NCBI RefSeq assembly: GCF_003236395.1
Contig: NZ_POUD01000057.1
Span: 1 to 40,367, forward strand
Length of the DNA stretch: 40,367 nt
Source of the DNA: Nonomuraea aridisoli
Lineage (GTDB): Bacteria; Actinomycetota; Actinomycetes; Streptosporangiales; Streptosporangiaceae
Direction of reading: 5' to 3'
A program made the position numbers and the translations under genes. Numbering within the stretch: the stretch's first letter is position 1; each line of letters begins with the position of its first letter. Shown here piece after piece: positions 6,875 to 14,562 of this stretch. The notes under the pieces were generated by a model. That model was not told where the DNA came from. It did no database searches and saw only the letters and a list, made by a program, of their open reading frames with translations.

Positions 6875-8104
6875 GTGACGGGATCCGATCCGGGCTCGCG
6901 CGCCCGGGCAGTGGTGGAGCTGCTGGGTCAAGGCCGCTTCGACGAGGTCGAGGAGTTGCTCGCGCCGAGCCTGCGGGCGCTGGTGCCCACAGGGGGGCTG
7001 GGCGCCGCGTGGCTCGCCGGCACGGGCGGCAACGGCGCCGTCCGCGCGGTCGGGGAGGCGCGGTGCGACCCGGACGGGCCGGTCCGGGTGCCGGTGACGT
7101 TCGAGCGCGGCCTGCTCACCGCGGTGGTGTCGTTCGACGAGGCCGGGCTGCTCGACGGCCTGCGCGTCGACGACCCGTCCGCCCCCTCATGGACGCCGCC
7201 GCCGTACGCCCGCCAGGAGGCCTTCGACGAGCACGAGGTCACCGTCGGATCGGGCGAGCCGGCCGTGCCGGGGACGCTGGCGGTGCCGCGCGGCACGGGC
7301 CCGTGGCCGGGCGTCGTGCTGCTGGCCGGGGGAGGGCCGTTCGACCGCGACGGCACCACCGGGCCCAACAAACCGCTCAAGGACCTGGCGTGGGGCCTGG
7401 CCGGGCTCGGCGTGGCGGTGCTCCGCTTCGACAAGGTGACCTGCGCCCACCCGGGCCACGTCCCGCCCACCATGACCGACGAGTACGTCCCCCACGCGGT
7501 CGCCGCCGTACGCCTGCTGCGGGAACGCGCGGACGTCGGCCGGGTCTTCGTCGCCGGCCACAGCATGGGCGGCAAGGTCGGCCCGCGGGTGGCGGCGGCC
7601 GAACCGTCCGTCGCCGGGCTGGTGCTCCTGGCGGGCGACGCCGAGCCGATGCACCGGGCCGCCGTCCGCGTCGTGCGCCACCTGGCCGCGCTCGACCCCG
7701 GCGCGCGGGCGGCCGTGGAGACGTTCGAACGGCAGGCCGCCGCGGTGGAGGATCCCGGCCTCTCCGCCGACACCCCGGCCGCCGCGCTGCCGTTCGGGCT
7801 GCCCGGCTCCTACTGGCTCGACCTGCGCGGCTACGACCCCGTGGCGAGCGCGGCGGCGCTGGACAAGCCGATGCTCATCCTCCAGGGCGGCCGCGACTAC
7901 CAGGTGACCGTGAGCGACGATCTCGCCCGCTGGCGTGCGGGGCTGGCGCACCGGACGGACGTCACGTTCCGCGTCCACGACGCCGACGACCACTTCTTCT
8001 TCCCCGGCACCGGCCCCGTGACGCCCGCCGACTACACCCGGCCGCAGCACGTCGACCCGGAGGTCGTCAGCGACATCGCGGCCTGGCTGGGCCGCTACTC
8101 CTGA
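6875..8104 (+). CDS. Alpha/beta hydrolase with N-terminal DUF3887-like domain
   Basis: A 409-residue protein of two parts. Residues 1-100 form a small alpha+beta domain like DUF3887 (ARAVVELLGQGRFDEVEELL). Residues 120-409 are an alpha/beta hydrolase with nucleophile elbow GHSMGG (Ser230), a VLLAGGGPFDRDG oxyanion region and the late His in DADDHFFFPG. It is probably a serine esterase or peptidase-like hydrolase; the substrate is unknown. The start is the GTG at 6875, preceded by AGAAAGGTG; the ATG at 6870 is out of frame. It is divergent from its probable repressor. Its last bases overlap convergently with the next minus-strand gene. Confidence 0.85.
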   Translation: MTGSDPGSRARAVVELLGQGRFDEVEELLAPSLRALVPTGGLGAAWLAGTGGNGAVRAVGEARCDPDGPVRVPVTFERGLLTAVVSFDEAGLLDGLRVDDPSAPSWTPPPYARQEAFDEHEVTVGSGEPAVPGTLAVPRGTGPWPGVVLLAGGGPFDRDGTTGPNKPLKDLAWGLAGLGVAVLRFDKVTCAHPGHVPPTMTDEYVPHAVAAVRLLRERADVGRVFVAGHSMGGKVGPRVAAAEPSVAGLVLLAGDAEPMHRAAVRVVRHLAALDPGARAAVETFERQAAAVEDPGLSADTPAAALPFGLPGSYWLDLRGYDPVASAAALDKPMLILQGGRDYQVTVSDDLARWRAGLAHRTDVTFRVHDADDHFFFPGTGPVTPADYTRPQHVDPEVVSDIAAWLGRYS

Positions 8105-9054
8105 CAGGCCACCAGCGCGTCGCCGAGCTCCGTGCGCCAGTACAACACCGACCGCCCGGAACGGCGGCGGCGGACCAGGCCGGCGTCCAGGAGGGTCTTC
8201 AGATGCCGTCCGACCGACCCCAGGCCCTGGCCGGTCAGCGCCACCAGCTGGGTGGTGCTCTTGGGGGCGTCGAGCAGGACCAGGACGTTCGCGCGGGCGG
8301 GGCCGAGCAGCCGGGACAGCGCGGCGGGCGTCCGCCGCTCGGCGACGAGCTGGCCCGCGCACGGGTAGATCACGGCGTACCGGTCCGGCAGCCGCCAGCT
8401 CACCCACGCGCTGGTCGGCACGACGGGGACGAACACCAGCTCGGCACCGGTCAGCTCGCGGGGCGGCCGGTCGTGGGCGTTGATCCGCAGCCGGCCGTCG
8501 CCCAGCCAGCGCATCCCCGGCCGCAGGTCGGTCAGCGCCGCCGCCCAGCCGCCCTGGCTCAGCCGCTCGGTCCTGGCCACGATGTCGGCCTCGATGATCC
8601 GCCGTCTGCGCGGCCAGTCCGGCAGCACGGTCTCCCGCCACACCCACTCCAGCAGGGCGGCCGTCCGTACGGGCAGGTCGTCGCGGTCGAGGGCGGCCGG
8701 GAGCGGCCCGCCGAGCGCGACCGCCAGATCCGCCCGCGCGACGTCGGCCGGGGTGGCGCGGATGACCCGCAGCTCGTCGTCGAACGTGCGCTCCGGCGCG
8801 CCGGACGGCGGGGGAGTGAGGTAGTCGGCGATCCAGTGGCGACCCAGCGCGGCCCGGACCAGCAGCGCGGTGACCGGGTCGGCGGCCAGCAGGTCGCGGA
8901 AGGCGGCCCGGTGGGCGTCGAGCCAGGCCCGCTCGCCCGGATGCGCGGGCGAGCCCCTGACCAGCAGGATCAGGCCGGCGATGGTCTCCGACAGCGCGGA
9001 TACGGTGAACCGGCCGCGCGCGAGAGTGTCGGCGCTGACCTGCCAGTAGCCCAT
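8095..9054 (-). CDS. ArsR-family regulator with DUF5937-type N-terminal domain
   Basis: A 319-residue protein. A long N-terminal region of about 230 residues (SALSETIAGLILL near the start) precedes a C-terminal winged helix: LSRLLGPARANVLVLL, TTQLVALTGQGLGSVGRHLKTLLDAGLV, and the wing RRRRSGRSVLYWRT. This N-terminal extension fused to an ArsR HTH is a common actinobacterial architecture. It is divergent from an MFS transporter, with an inverted repeat immediately upstream of its ATG. It is therefore probably a local repressor of that exporter and of itself. The 3' end overlaps the hydrolase gene by 10 bases, convergently. Confidence 0.83.
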   Translation of the reverse strand: MGYWQVSADTLARGRFTVSALSETIAGLILLVRGSPAHPGERAWLDAHRAAFRDLLAADPVTALLVRAALGRHWIADYLTPPPSGAPERTFDDELRVIRATPADVARADLAVALGGPLPAALDRDDLPVRTAALLEWVWRETVLPDWPRRRRIIEADIVARTERLSQGGWAAALTDLRPGMRWLGDGRLRINAHDRPPRELTGAELVFVPVVPTSAWVSWRLPDRYAVIYPCAGQLVAERRTPAALSRLLGPARANVLVLLDAPKSTTQLVALTGQGLGSVGRHLKTLLDAGLVRRRRSGRSVLYWRTELGDALVACQE

Positions 9055-9074
9055 GTTTCGCTCCTCCGCGAAAC
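9055..9074. promoter_or_regulatory. Inverted repeat with Shine-Dalgarno in the loop
   Basis: GTTTCGC at 9055-9061 and GCGAAAC at 9068-9074 are perfect 7-bp arms around a 6-base spacer. On the minus strand the spacer reads GGAGGA, the ribosome-binding site of the regulator that starts at 9054. As DNA it looks like the operator for the divergent regulator/MFS pair. As RNA it would put the ribosome site in a hairpin loop. Confidence 0.65.
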
Positions 9075-9112
9075 TCTAACAGCGCCGATCCGTACCGGCA
9101 TAAGACTCCCTC

Positions 9113-10291
9113 ATGCGTACGTATGGGGAGCTTTTCCGGGTGCGGGAGTTCGCGGCGTTGTTCGCCGCGTCCGCGGGGCAGACGGCGGCCTCGACGGTGA
9201 GCGGGCTGGCACTCGGCACGCTCGTCTACGCCGAGACCGCCTCGCCGCTGTTGTCGGCGCTGAGCATGTTCGGCCCGTCGCTGGCCCAGGTGGTGGGGGC
9301 GACGGCGCTGCTGTCGGCGGCCGACCGGCTGCCGCCGCGGGCGGCGATGAGCGGCCTGGCGGCGGCGTTCGCCGCGGGGACGGCCGCGCTGGCGATCCCC
9401 GGCCTGCCGGTGGGGGCGGTCTTCGCCCTGCTGTTCGTGCTCGGTCTGCTCGCCTCGCTGGGCGGCGGCGTCCGCTACGGGCTGCTCACCGAGGTCCTGC
9501 CGCGTGAGGGGTTCCTGCTCGGCCGTTCGATGCTCAACATGTCGACCGGTCTGCTGCAGATCGCCGGGTACGCGGCGGGCGGCCTGCTGGTGAGCGCGCT
9601 GTCGCCGCGCGGCACGCTGCTCGCCGCCGCCGCGCTCTACCTGCTGGACGCGCTGGTGGCGCGGTTCGGGCTGGCCCGCCGCCCGGCCCGCGCCGGCGGG
9701 CGTCCGTCGGTCGCGGCCACGTGGCGCGGCAACCGGCGGCTGTGGTCCGCGCCGTCCCGCCGCTTCGTCTACCTGGCGCTGTGGGTGCCCAACGGCCTGA
9801 TCGTCGGCTGTGAGGCGTTGTTCGTCCCGTACGCCCCGGCGCACGCGGGCGCCCTGTTCGCGCTGGCCGCGCTCGGGATGCTGGCCGGGGACCTGCTGGT
9901 CGGCCGGTTCACGCCGCCGCGGTGGCGCGAACGGCTGGCCTCGCCGCTGCGGCTGCTGCTGGCGGTGCCGTACCTGGTGTTCGTGCTGGAGCCGGCGCCG
10001 CCGGTGGCCGCAGCGGCGATCGTGCTCGCCTCGGTCGGCTACGCCGCCAGCCTGCTGCTGCAGGAACGACTGGTCGCCCTCACCCCGGACGAGCTGCGCG
10101 GGCACGCGCTCGGCCTGCACTCCTCCGGGATGATGACCATGCAGGGCGTCGGGGCGGCCCTGGCGGGCGCCGTCGCCCAGCACACCTCGCCCGCGACCGC
10201 GATGGCCGTCATGGCCGCCGCGTCGGCCGCCGTCACCCTCGCCCTGGCCCCTGGCCTGCGGTCCCCCGCGGCCGCCCGGCCCGTCGGGTAG
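9113..10291 (+). CDS. MFS transporter
   Basis: A 392-residue integral membrane protein with about twelve hydrophobic segments. It starts RVREFAALFAASAGQTAAST, typical of actinobacterial MFS permeases related to multidrug or macrolide exporters. The cytoplasmic loop around residues 190-215 is Arg-rich, as expected between the two six-helix halves. It is probably a proton-driven drug or metabolite exporter. It is divergent from an ArsR-type regulator with a shared operator. The next gene, an NAD(P)-binding protein, is 29 bases downstream with its own strong ribosome-binding site. Confidence 0.87.
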   Translation: MRTYGELFRVREFAALFAASAGQTAASTVSGLALGTLVYAETASPLLSALSMFGPSLAQVVGATALLSAADRLPPRAAMSGLAAAFAAGTAALAIPGLPVGAVFALLFVLGLLASLGGGVRYGLLTEVLPREGFLLGRSMLNMSTGLLQIAGYAAGGLLVSALSPRGTLLAAAALYLLDALVARFGLARRPARAGGRPSVAATWRGNRRLWSAPSRRFVYLALWVPNGLIVGCEALFVPYAPAHAGALFALAALGMLAGDLLVGRFTPPRWRERLASPLRLLLAVPYLVFVLEPAPPVAAAAIVLASVGYAASLLLQERLVALTPDELRGHALGLHSSGMMTMQGVGAALAGAVAQHTSPATAMAVMAAASAAVTLALAPGLRSPAAARPVG

Positions 10292-10320
10292 CGTCCGTCC
10301 GAAAAGGAAGGAACGCGACC

Positions 10321-10959
10321 ATGAGGATCACGATCCTCGGCGCCACCGGCGGCACCGGCCTGCGGCTCCTGCGCCAGGGGCTCGAGCGCGGCCACGAGGT
10401 CACCGCCGTCGTCCGCGACGCCGCCCGCCTGCCCGACGGCCTGCGCGACCGCCTCGACGTGCACCAGGGCGACGTGACCCACCCCGGCTCCCTCGCCCCG
10501 GCGGTCGAGGGACGCGATGCCGTCCTCAGCGCGCTCGGCCCCCGCGGGCGCGGCCCCACCACCATCTGCCAGGACGGCATCGCCGCCGTCCTGGAGGCGA
10601 TCGCCGGCACCGGCACCCGCCGCGTGCTCATGGTCAGCGCCTCCGGCCTGGCCGCCGACGCCGGCGACGGCCCCTTCACCCGGTACGTCCTCAAACCCCT
10701 CATCGTCCAGCGCGTCTTCCGCGACGTCTACGCCGACCTGGCCAAGGCCGAGGACGTGCTGCGCGGCAGCGACACCGACTGGACGATCGTGCGGCCGTCC
10801 CGGCTCACCGACGGCGGCCCGACCGGCCGCTACCGCACGGCCCTCGACCTCAACGTCCGCGGCGGCCACACCACCACCCGCGCCGACCTGGCCGACTGCA
10901 TGCTCGCCCTGATCGGCGACGCCTCCTCCGTCCGCCGCGTCGTCTCGGTGGCCTCCTGA
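10321..10959 (+). CDS. NAD(P)-binding SDR-like (NmrA/YwnB-type) protein
   Basis: A 212-residue Rossmann protein with the nucleotide loop GATGGTG at residues 8-14, a DAVLSALGPRG segment and DWTIVRPSRLTDG near residue 160. This places it in the atypical SDR group with NAD(P)H-binding YwnB, NmrA and flavin-reductase-like proteins, which often lack the classical YxxxK pair. It could be a reductase or a redox-sensing protein. The start is the ATG at 10321, preceded by AAGGAAGG. It lies between an MFS gene and a LysR regulator on the same strand. Confidence 0.85.
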   Translation: MRITILGATGGTGLRLLRQGLERGHEVTAVVRDAARLPDGLRDRLDVHQGDVTHPGSLAPAVEGRDAVLSALGPRGRGPTTICQDGIAAVLEAIAGTGTRRVLMVSASGLAADAGDGPFTRYVLKPLIVQRVFRDVYADLAKAEDVLRGSDTDWTIVRPSRLTDGGPTGRYRTALDLNVRGGHTTTRADLADCMLALIGDASSVRRVVSVAS

Positions 10960-10993
10960 CACCGGACCCGCCGGCGTGTGATGGCATGACCGC

Positions 10994-11893
10994 ATGGAAC
11001 TTCGGGAGCTACGCGCGTTCGTCGCGGTGGCGGAGGAAGGCGGCATGTCCGCGGCGGCACGGCGGCTGCACATCAGCCAGCCGGCCCTGTCACAGACGGT
11101 CAACGCGCTCGAACGCCGGCTGGGCGTCAAACTGCTGGTGCGCAGCAGCACAGGGGTGAGCCCCACAGAGGCCGGGGTGACGCTGCTCGGCGAGGCCCGG
11201 GCACTGCTCGCCCGGCACGACCGACTACTGCGCGCGATGGGCCGCTACTCCGGCGAGACCGGCGGGGTGCTGCGGCTGGGCATTCCGCTGGAGCTGCCCT
11301 CCGACCTGCTCGGCCCGCCGCTGGAGCGGCTGGCGCTGGCCTGCCCCGAGACGCGCGTGCAGGCGCTGCACCTGTCCACGGCCGCGCAGCAGGCGGCGCT
11401 GCAGGCGGGCGAGCTGGACGTGGCCCTGCTGCGCGAGCGTCCGCCCGGCCGCGAGTTCGACGCGATGCTCGTCGTGAGGGAACGCCTGGGCGTGCTGCTG
11501 TCCGCCGACCAGGCCGCCGAGCTGCGCGGCCCCGACGGCATCCACCTGGAGGCGCTGGCCGGCCTGACGTGGGTGTCCTTCCCGCGCTCCGCCAGCCCCG
11601 CCTGGTTCGACGAGCTGACCGCCATCCTGCGCAGCCATGGCCTCGACCTGGGCCCGCCCGCGCCCGAGGGCCAGGCGCTGATCGCCGAGGTGAAGCTGGC
11701 GGCCGTCAGCGCCGGGCAGTCCTTCGCCCTCGCGCCGCCGCACTGGTCGCAGCCGCTGCCGGAGAACGTCTCCTGGTCGCCGCTCGTCGGCCATCCGCTG
11801 GTGCGCCGTACGTGGGCGGTGTGGCCGGCCGCCTCCCGCCGCCGCGACGTCGGCGTGTTCGTCAGCGGGTTCGCCGAGCCGGACGCCGTCTGA
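10994..11893 (+). CDS. LysR-family transcriptional regulator
   Basis: A 299-residue protein with the canonical N-terminal HTH: MELRELRAFVAVAEEGGMS, then AARRLHISQPALSQTVNALERRLGVKLL. It has a full-length periplasmic-binding-like effector domain. It is followed 116 bases later, on the same strand, by an rclA-like gene. A 15-bp palindrome of T-N11-A type lies just after its stop. It may control rclA, although LysR genes are more often divergent from their targets. E. coli rclA is instead controlled by an AraC-type regulator, RclR. Confidence 0.88.
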   Translation: MELRELRAFVAVAEEGGMSAAARRLHISQPALSQTVNALERRLGVKLLVRSSTGVSPTEAGVTLLGEARALLARHDRLLRAMGRYSGETGGVLRLGIPLELPSDLLGPPLERLALACPETRVQALHLSTAAQQAALQAGELDVALLRERPPGREFDAMLVVRERLGVLLSADQAAELRGPDGIHLEALAGLTWVSFPRSASPAWFDELTAILRSHGLDLGPPAPEGQALIAEVKLAAVSAGQSFALAPPHWSQPLPENVSWSPLVGHPLVRRTWAVWPAASRRRDVGVFVSGFAEPDAV

Positions 11894-11900
11894 GCAGCGC

Positions 11901-11915
11901 TTATGGCGGCCATAA
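11901..11915. promoter_or_regulatory. LysR-type box upstream of rclA-like gene
   Basis: TTATGGC-G-GCCATAA is a perfect palindrome with 7-bp arms and contains a T-N11-A core. It begins 8 bases after the LysR stop and about 95 bases before the RclA-like ATG, a normal distance for a LysR activation site. Confidence 0.5.
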
Positions 11916-12009
11916 CCGGGCGTGATGGGTAGGGAGGAAGGACCGGGCGCCGGTCGGCGCTGACATCCCGTACGACATTCCCGGCTGCACTGACAGACCT
12001 GGAGATTCC

Positions 12010-13413
12010 ATGAGCACCACCATCAACGCCGACGTTCTCGTGGTCGGCTTCGGCAAGGGCGGCAAGACCGTGGCCGCCAAGCTGGGCGGACTGGGCAGGA
12101 ACGTCGTCCTCGTCGAGCAGTCCGACCAGATGTACGGCGGCACCTGCCCCAACGTGGGCTGCGTCCCGACCAAGGCACTCGTCCACCACTCCCGCAAGCG
12201 GCGCCCGGAGGACGCGCCGCAGGAGTGGTACGCCCGCTCCGTCGCCGAGGTGCACGCGCTGACGTCGATGTTCCGCGCGGGCAACCGCGACGCGATGCAG
12301 TCCGCCGAGACGATCACCCTGCTCACCGGCCGCGCCCGCTTCACCGGCCCGCACACCGTCGAGGTCGCCCAGGGCGGCGGCCACGCCACGGTGACCGCGG
12401 ACACGATCGTCATCAACACCGGCTCCGAGCCGATCGTCCCCGACATCGCGGGCCTGCGCGACAGCAAGCGCCTGGTCACCAGCACCGACCTGATCCACAG
12501 CACCGACCTGCCCGAGCGACTGGTGATCATCGGCGGCGGCTACCTGGGCCTGGAGTTCGCCTCCATCTACGGGCAGTTCGGCTCCCAGGTGACGGTGCTG
12601 GAGGCCGCGCCGGAGATCCTCGGCCGGCTCGACGACGACGTGGCCGAGGCCGCGCTCGACGTCATGCGGGGCGAGGGCGTCGAGTTCGTCACGAGCGCCG
12701 CCGTCACCGAGGTCCGCGACGGCGTGGCCCAGACCGACGTCGTCTACGAGCGCGACGGGCAGCGCCACAGCGTGCCGGCCGACGCCGTCCTGGCCGCGGT
12801 CGGTCGCGCGCCGGTCATCCGGGGGCTCGACCTGGACGCCGCGGGCGTGCGCACGAGCGAGCGCGGCGGGATCGAGGTGGACGAGCACCTGCGCACCAGC
12901 CAGCCGCACATCTTCGCCCTCGGCGACGTCAACGGCGGCCCGCAGTTCACCTACATCTCGCTGGACGACAGCCGGATCGTGCTCGACCACCTGGTCGGCG
13001 AAGGGCGGCGGTCGCGGGCGGACCGGGTGGCGATCCCGGCGACGCTGTTCATGACGCCGCCGCTGGCCACGGTGGGGCTGACCGAGCGGGAGGCGCGCGC
13101 GGCCGGCCACCGCGTCAGGATCGCCAAGCAGGCGGTGGCCGACATCGTCGCGATGCCGCGCGCGTACGTGGTGGAGGAGACACGCGGGCTGATGAAGTTC
13201 GTCCTCGACGCCGAGACCGACGAGATCCTCGGCGCCGCGCTGCTCAGCGTCGACGCCCAGGAGATCGTCAACACGATCGCGCTGGCCATGCGCCACCACG
13301 TCACCGCCGCCGAGCTGCGCGACGCGGTCTACACGCATCCCAGCTCGACGGAGGCGCTCAACGACGTGCTGGCCATGTCCGAAGGCGGTGACCGGCGCCC
13401 GGGCGCCTGCTGA
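12010..13413 (+). CDS. rclA: RclA-like pyridine nucleotide-disulfide oxidoreductase
   Basis: A 467-residue class I flavoprotein disulfide reductase. The FAD loop is GFGKGGKT, the redox pair is Cys46/Cys51 in GGTCPNVGCVPTK, the NAD(P) loop is IGGGYLGLEFAS, and FALGDVNGGPQFTYISLDD precedes the dimerisation domain. The C-terminal YTHPSSTEALND supplies the His/Glu pair (His443). Several blocks (MYGGTCxNxGCxPTK, QFTYISLDD, FMTPPL, THPSxxExLND) match E. coli RclA, the reactive-chlorine resistance protein reported to reduce Cu(II). It is clearly not a lipoamide dehydrogenase or glutathione reductase. The ATG has GGAGATTCC upstream. It is preceded by a LysR gene and ends in a strong bidirectional terminator. 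Confidence 0.85.
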   Translation: MSTTINADVLVVGFGKGGKTVAAKLGGLGRNVVLVEQSDQMYGGTCPNVGCVPTKALVHHSRKRRPEDAPQEWYARSVAEVHALTSMFRAGNRDAMQSAETITLLTGRARFTGPHTVEVAQGGGHATVTADTIVINTGSEPIVPDIAGLRDSKRLVTSTDLIHSTDLPERLVIIGGGYLGLEFASIYGQFGSQVTVLEAAPEILGRLDDDVAEAALDVMRGEGVEFVTSAAVTEVRDGVAQTDVVYERDGQRHSVPADAVLAAVGRAPVIRGLDLDAAGVRTSERGGIEVDEHLRTSQPHIFALGDVNGGPQFTYISLDDSRIVLDHLVGEGRRSRADRVAIPATLFMTPPLATVGLTEREARAAGHRVRIAKQAVADIVAMPRAYVVEETRGLMKFVLDAETDEILGAALLSVDAQEIVNTIALAMRHHVTAAELRDAVYTHPSSTEALNDVLAMSEGGDRRPGAC

Positions 13414-13418
13414 TCACG

Positions 13419-13452
13419 CCGGCGGCGCTCATCAGCCCATGAGCGCCGCCGG
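13419..13452. terminator. Bidirectional terminator-like hairpin
   Basis: Perfect 14-bp arms, 13419-13432 and 13439-13452 (CCGGCGGCGCTCAT and its complement), with a 6-base loop. It lies 6 bases after the rclA stop and covers the stop codon of the convergent SWIM gene. There is no U-tract, which is common for actinomycete terminators. Confidence 0.65.
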
Positions 13453-14562
13453 GTCGCGTTCGGGCGGTCCCGCCGGCCACCACTCGCCGCCGCGGCGGTC
13501 GAACGGATACCAGCGGCCGTCGCGGCCGTAGCGCAACTGCCGGTCGCCGAGGGTCCAGCGGTTGCGCCAGGCGCGGATCGCGGGCGGAACGGCGTCCTCC
13601 CATGCGGCCTCCAGCCGCGCCTGTGCCCTGGCCAGGTCGTGCGAGGGCGGGCTCCAGGAGGTCTCGAGCACGTCGAGGCCGTCCGCGCCGCCGTACCGCC
13701 AGGCTTCGACGGCGTCGGCGCCGACGCCGGCGTCCAGGCCGTGGTCGGCGGCCAGGCGCACGTGGTCCTGGCGCGGCGTCAGGTCGGGCAGCCGGCCGCG
13801 CAGCAGCAGCTCGCGCGCCCGGGCGGCGGCGGAGGCGGCCAGCGCCGCCAGCGCGGCCAGCGCGGCCACGTCCACGCCGGGGCCCGGCTCCAGGGCGGGC
13901 GCGGTGAAGACCACCTCGAACGGCGGCGGCTCCGGCAGCGGCGGCACGCCCGCCGCGAACGCCTCCGCGGCCGGGGTCCCGGCCGCCCCCGCGGAGGGCT
14001 CGGCGCGCGGGGTGCCGCGCCGCTGCAGCGCCTCGATCAGCTCGCGCTCGCCGCGCCCGCGCATCAGCAGCAGCACGAACGGGTCGGCGTCCAGCAGCCA
14101 GGACGCCTGGTAGCACAGGGCGGCGGCGTGCACGCACGGGTGGCCCCAGTCGGGACAGGAGCACTCGGGCGTCAGGTCGCCCACGGACGGCAGCAGCGGC
14201 ACGGCGGCGTCCTCGGCGTCGGCGACCAGCTCGTGCGGCATGTCGCGGTCGAGCAGCGCGGCGATGTGGCCGGCCCTGGCGGCGACCTGGTCGAGGAGGC
14301 GTTCCCATTCCGCGTCGTTCAGCTGTTCGACGGCGACGACGGTGTCGTACTCGTCCTCGGCGACGGCGGCGATGCGGCCCGGGCTGACGGTGATGGGGCC
14401 GAGCCGCCCGGTCTTGGCGTACGCGCGTCCGCGGCGCAGCAGGGTCTGGTCGAGCGAGGTGTCCTCCATGGCCTTGATCCAGGAGCGTCCCCACCAGGTG
14501 GTGGCGAAGCGGGCGCCGGCGCGTTGCGGGGGGAAGGCGGCGAAGCCGCGGGGGTCCGTCAT
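13432..14562 (-). CDS. SWIM zinc-finger family protein
   Basis: A 376-residue protein. Residues around 130-150 read CSCPDWGHPCVHAAAL, the CxC...CxH SWIM zinc finger, a motif that binds DNA or protein partners. The N-terminus FPPQRAGARFATTWWGRSWIKAME and the WYPFDRRGGEWWP tail are typical of the actinobacterial proteins encoded next to SNF2 helicases. Its ATG overlaps the helicase stop as ATGA on the minus strand, so the two are translationally coupled and probably work together on chromatin or RNA polymerase. A low-complexity Ala/Pro/Glu stretch lies in the middle. Confidence 0.85.
   Translation of the reverse strand: MTDPRGFAAFPPQRAGARFATTWWGRSWIKAMEDTSLDQTLLRRGRAYAKTGRLGPITVSPGRIAAVAEDEYDTVVAVEQLNDAEWERLLDQVAARAGHIAALLDRDMPHELVADAEDAAVPLLPSVGDLTPECSCPDWGHPCVHAAALCYQASWLLDADPFVLLLMRGRGERELIEALQRRGTPRAEPSAGAAGTPAAEAFAAGVPPLPEPPPFEVVFTAPALEPGPGVDVAALAALAALAASAAARARELLLRGRLPDLTPRQDHVRLAADHGLDAGVGADAVEAWRYGGADGLDVLETSWSPPSHDLARAQARLEAAWEDAVPPAIRAWRNRWTLGDRQLRYGRDGRWYPFDRRGGEWWPAGPPERDPAALMG

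Noticed and set aside
7187..10183. A 998-codon open frame on the minus strand
   Set aside because: It runs antisense through the hydrolase and MFS genes, has extreme Arg/Gly/Gln composition and no domain; it is a shadow of high-GC coding sequence.
11245..13338. A 697-codon minus-strand frame opposite the LysR and rclA-like genes
   Set aside because: It is antisense to two clearly conserved proteins and shows no family character of its own.
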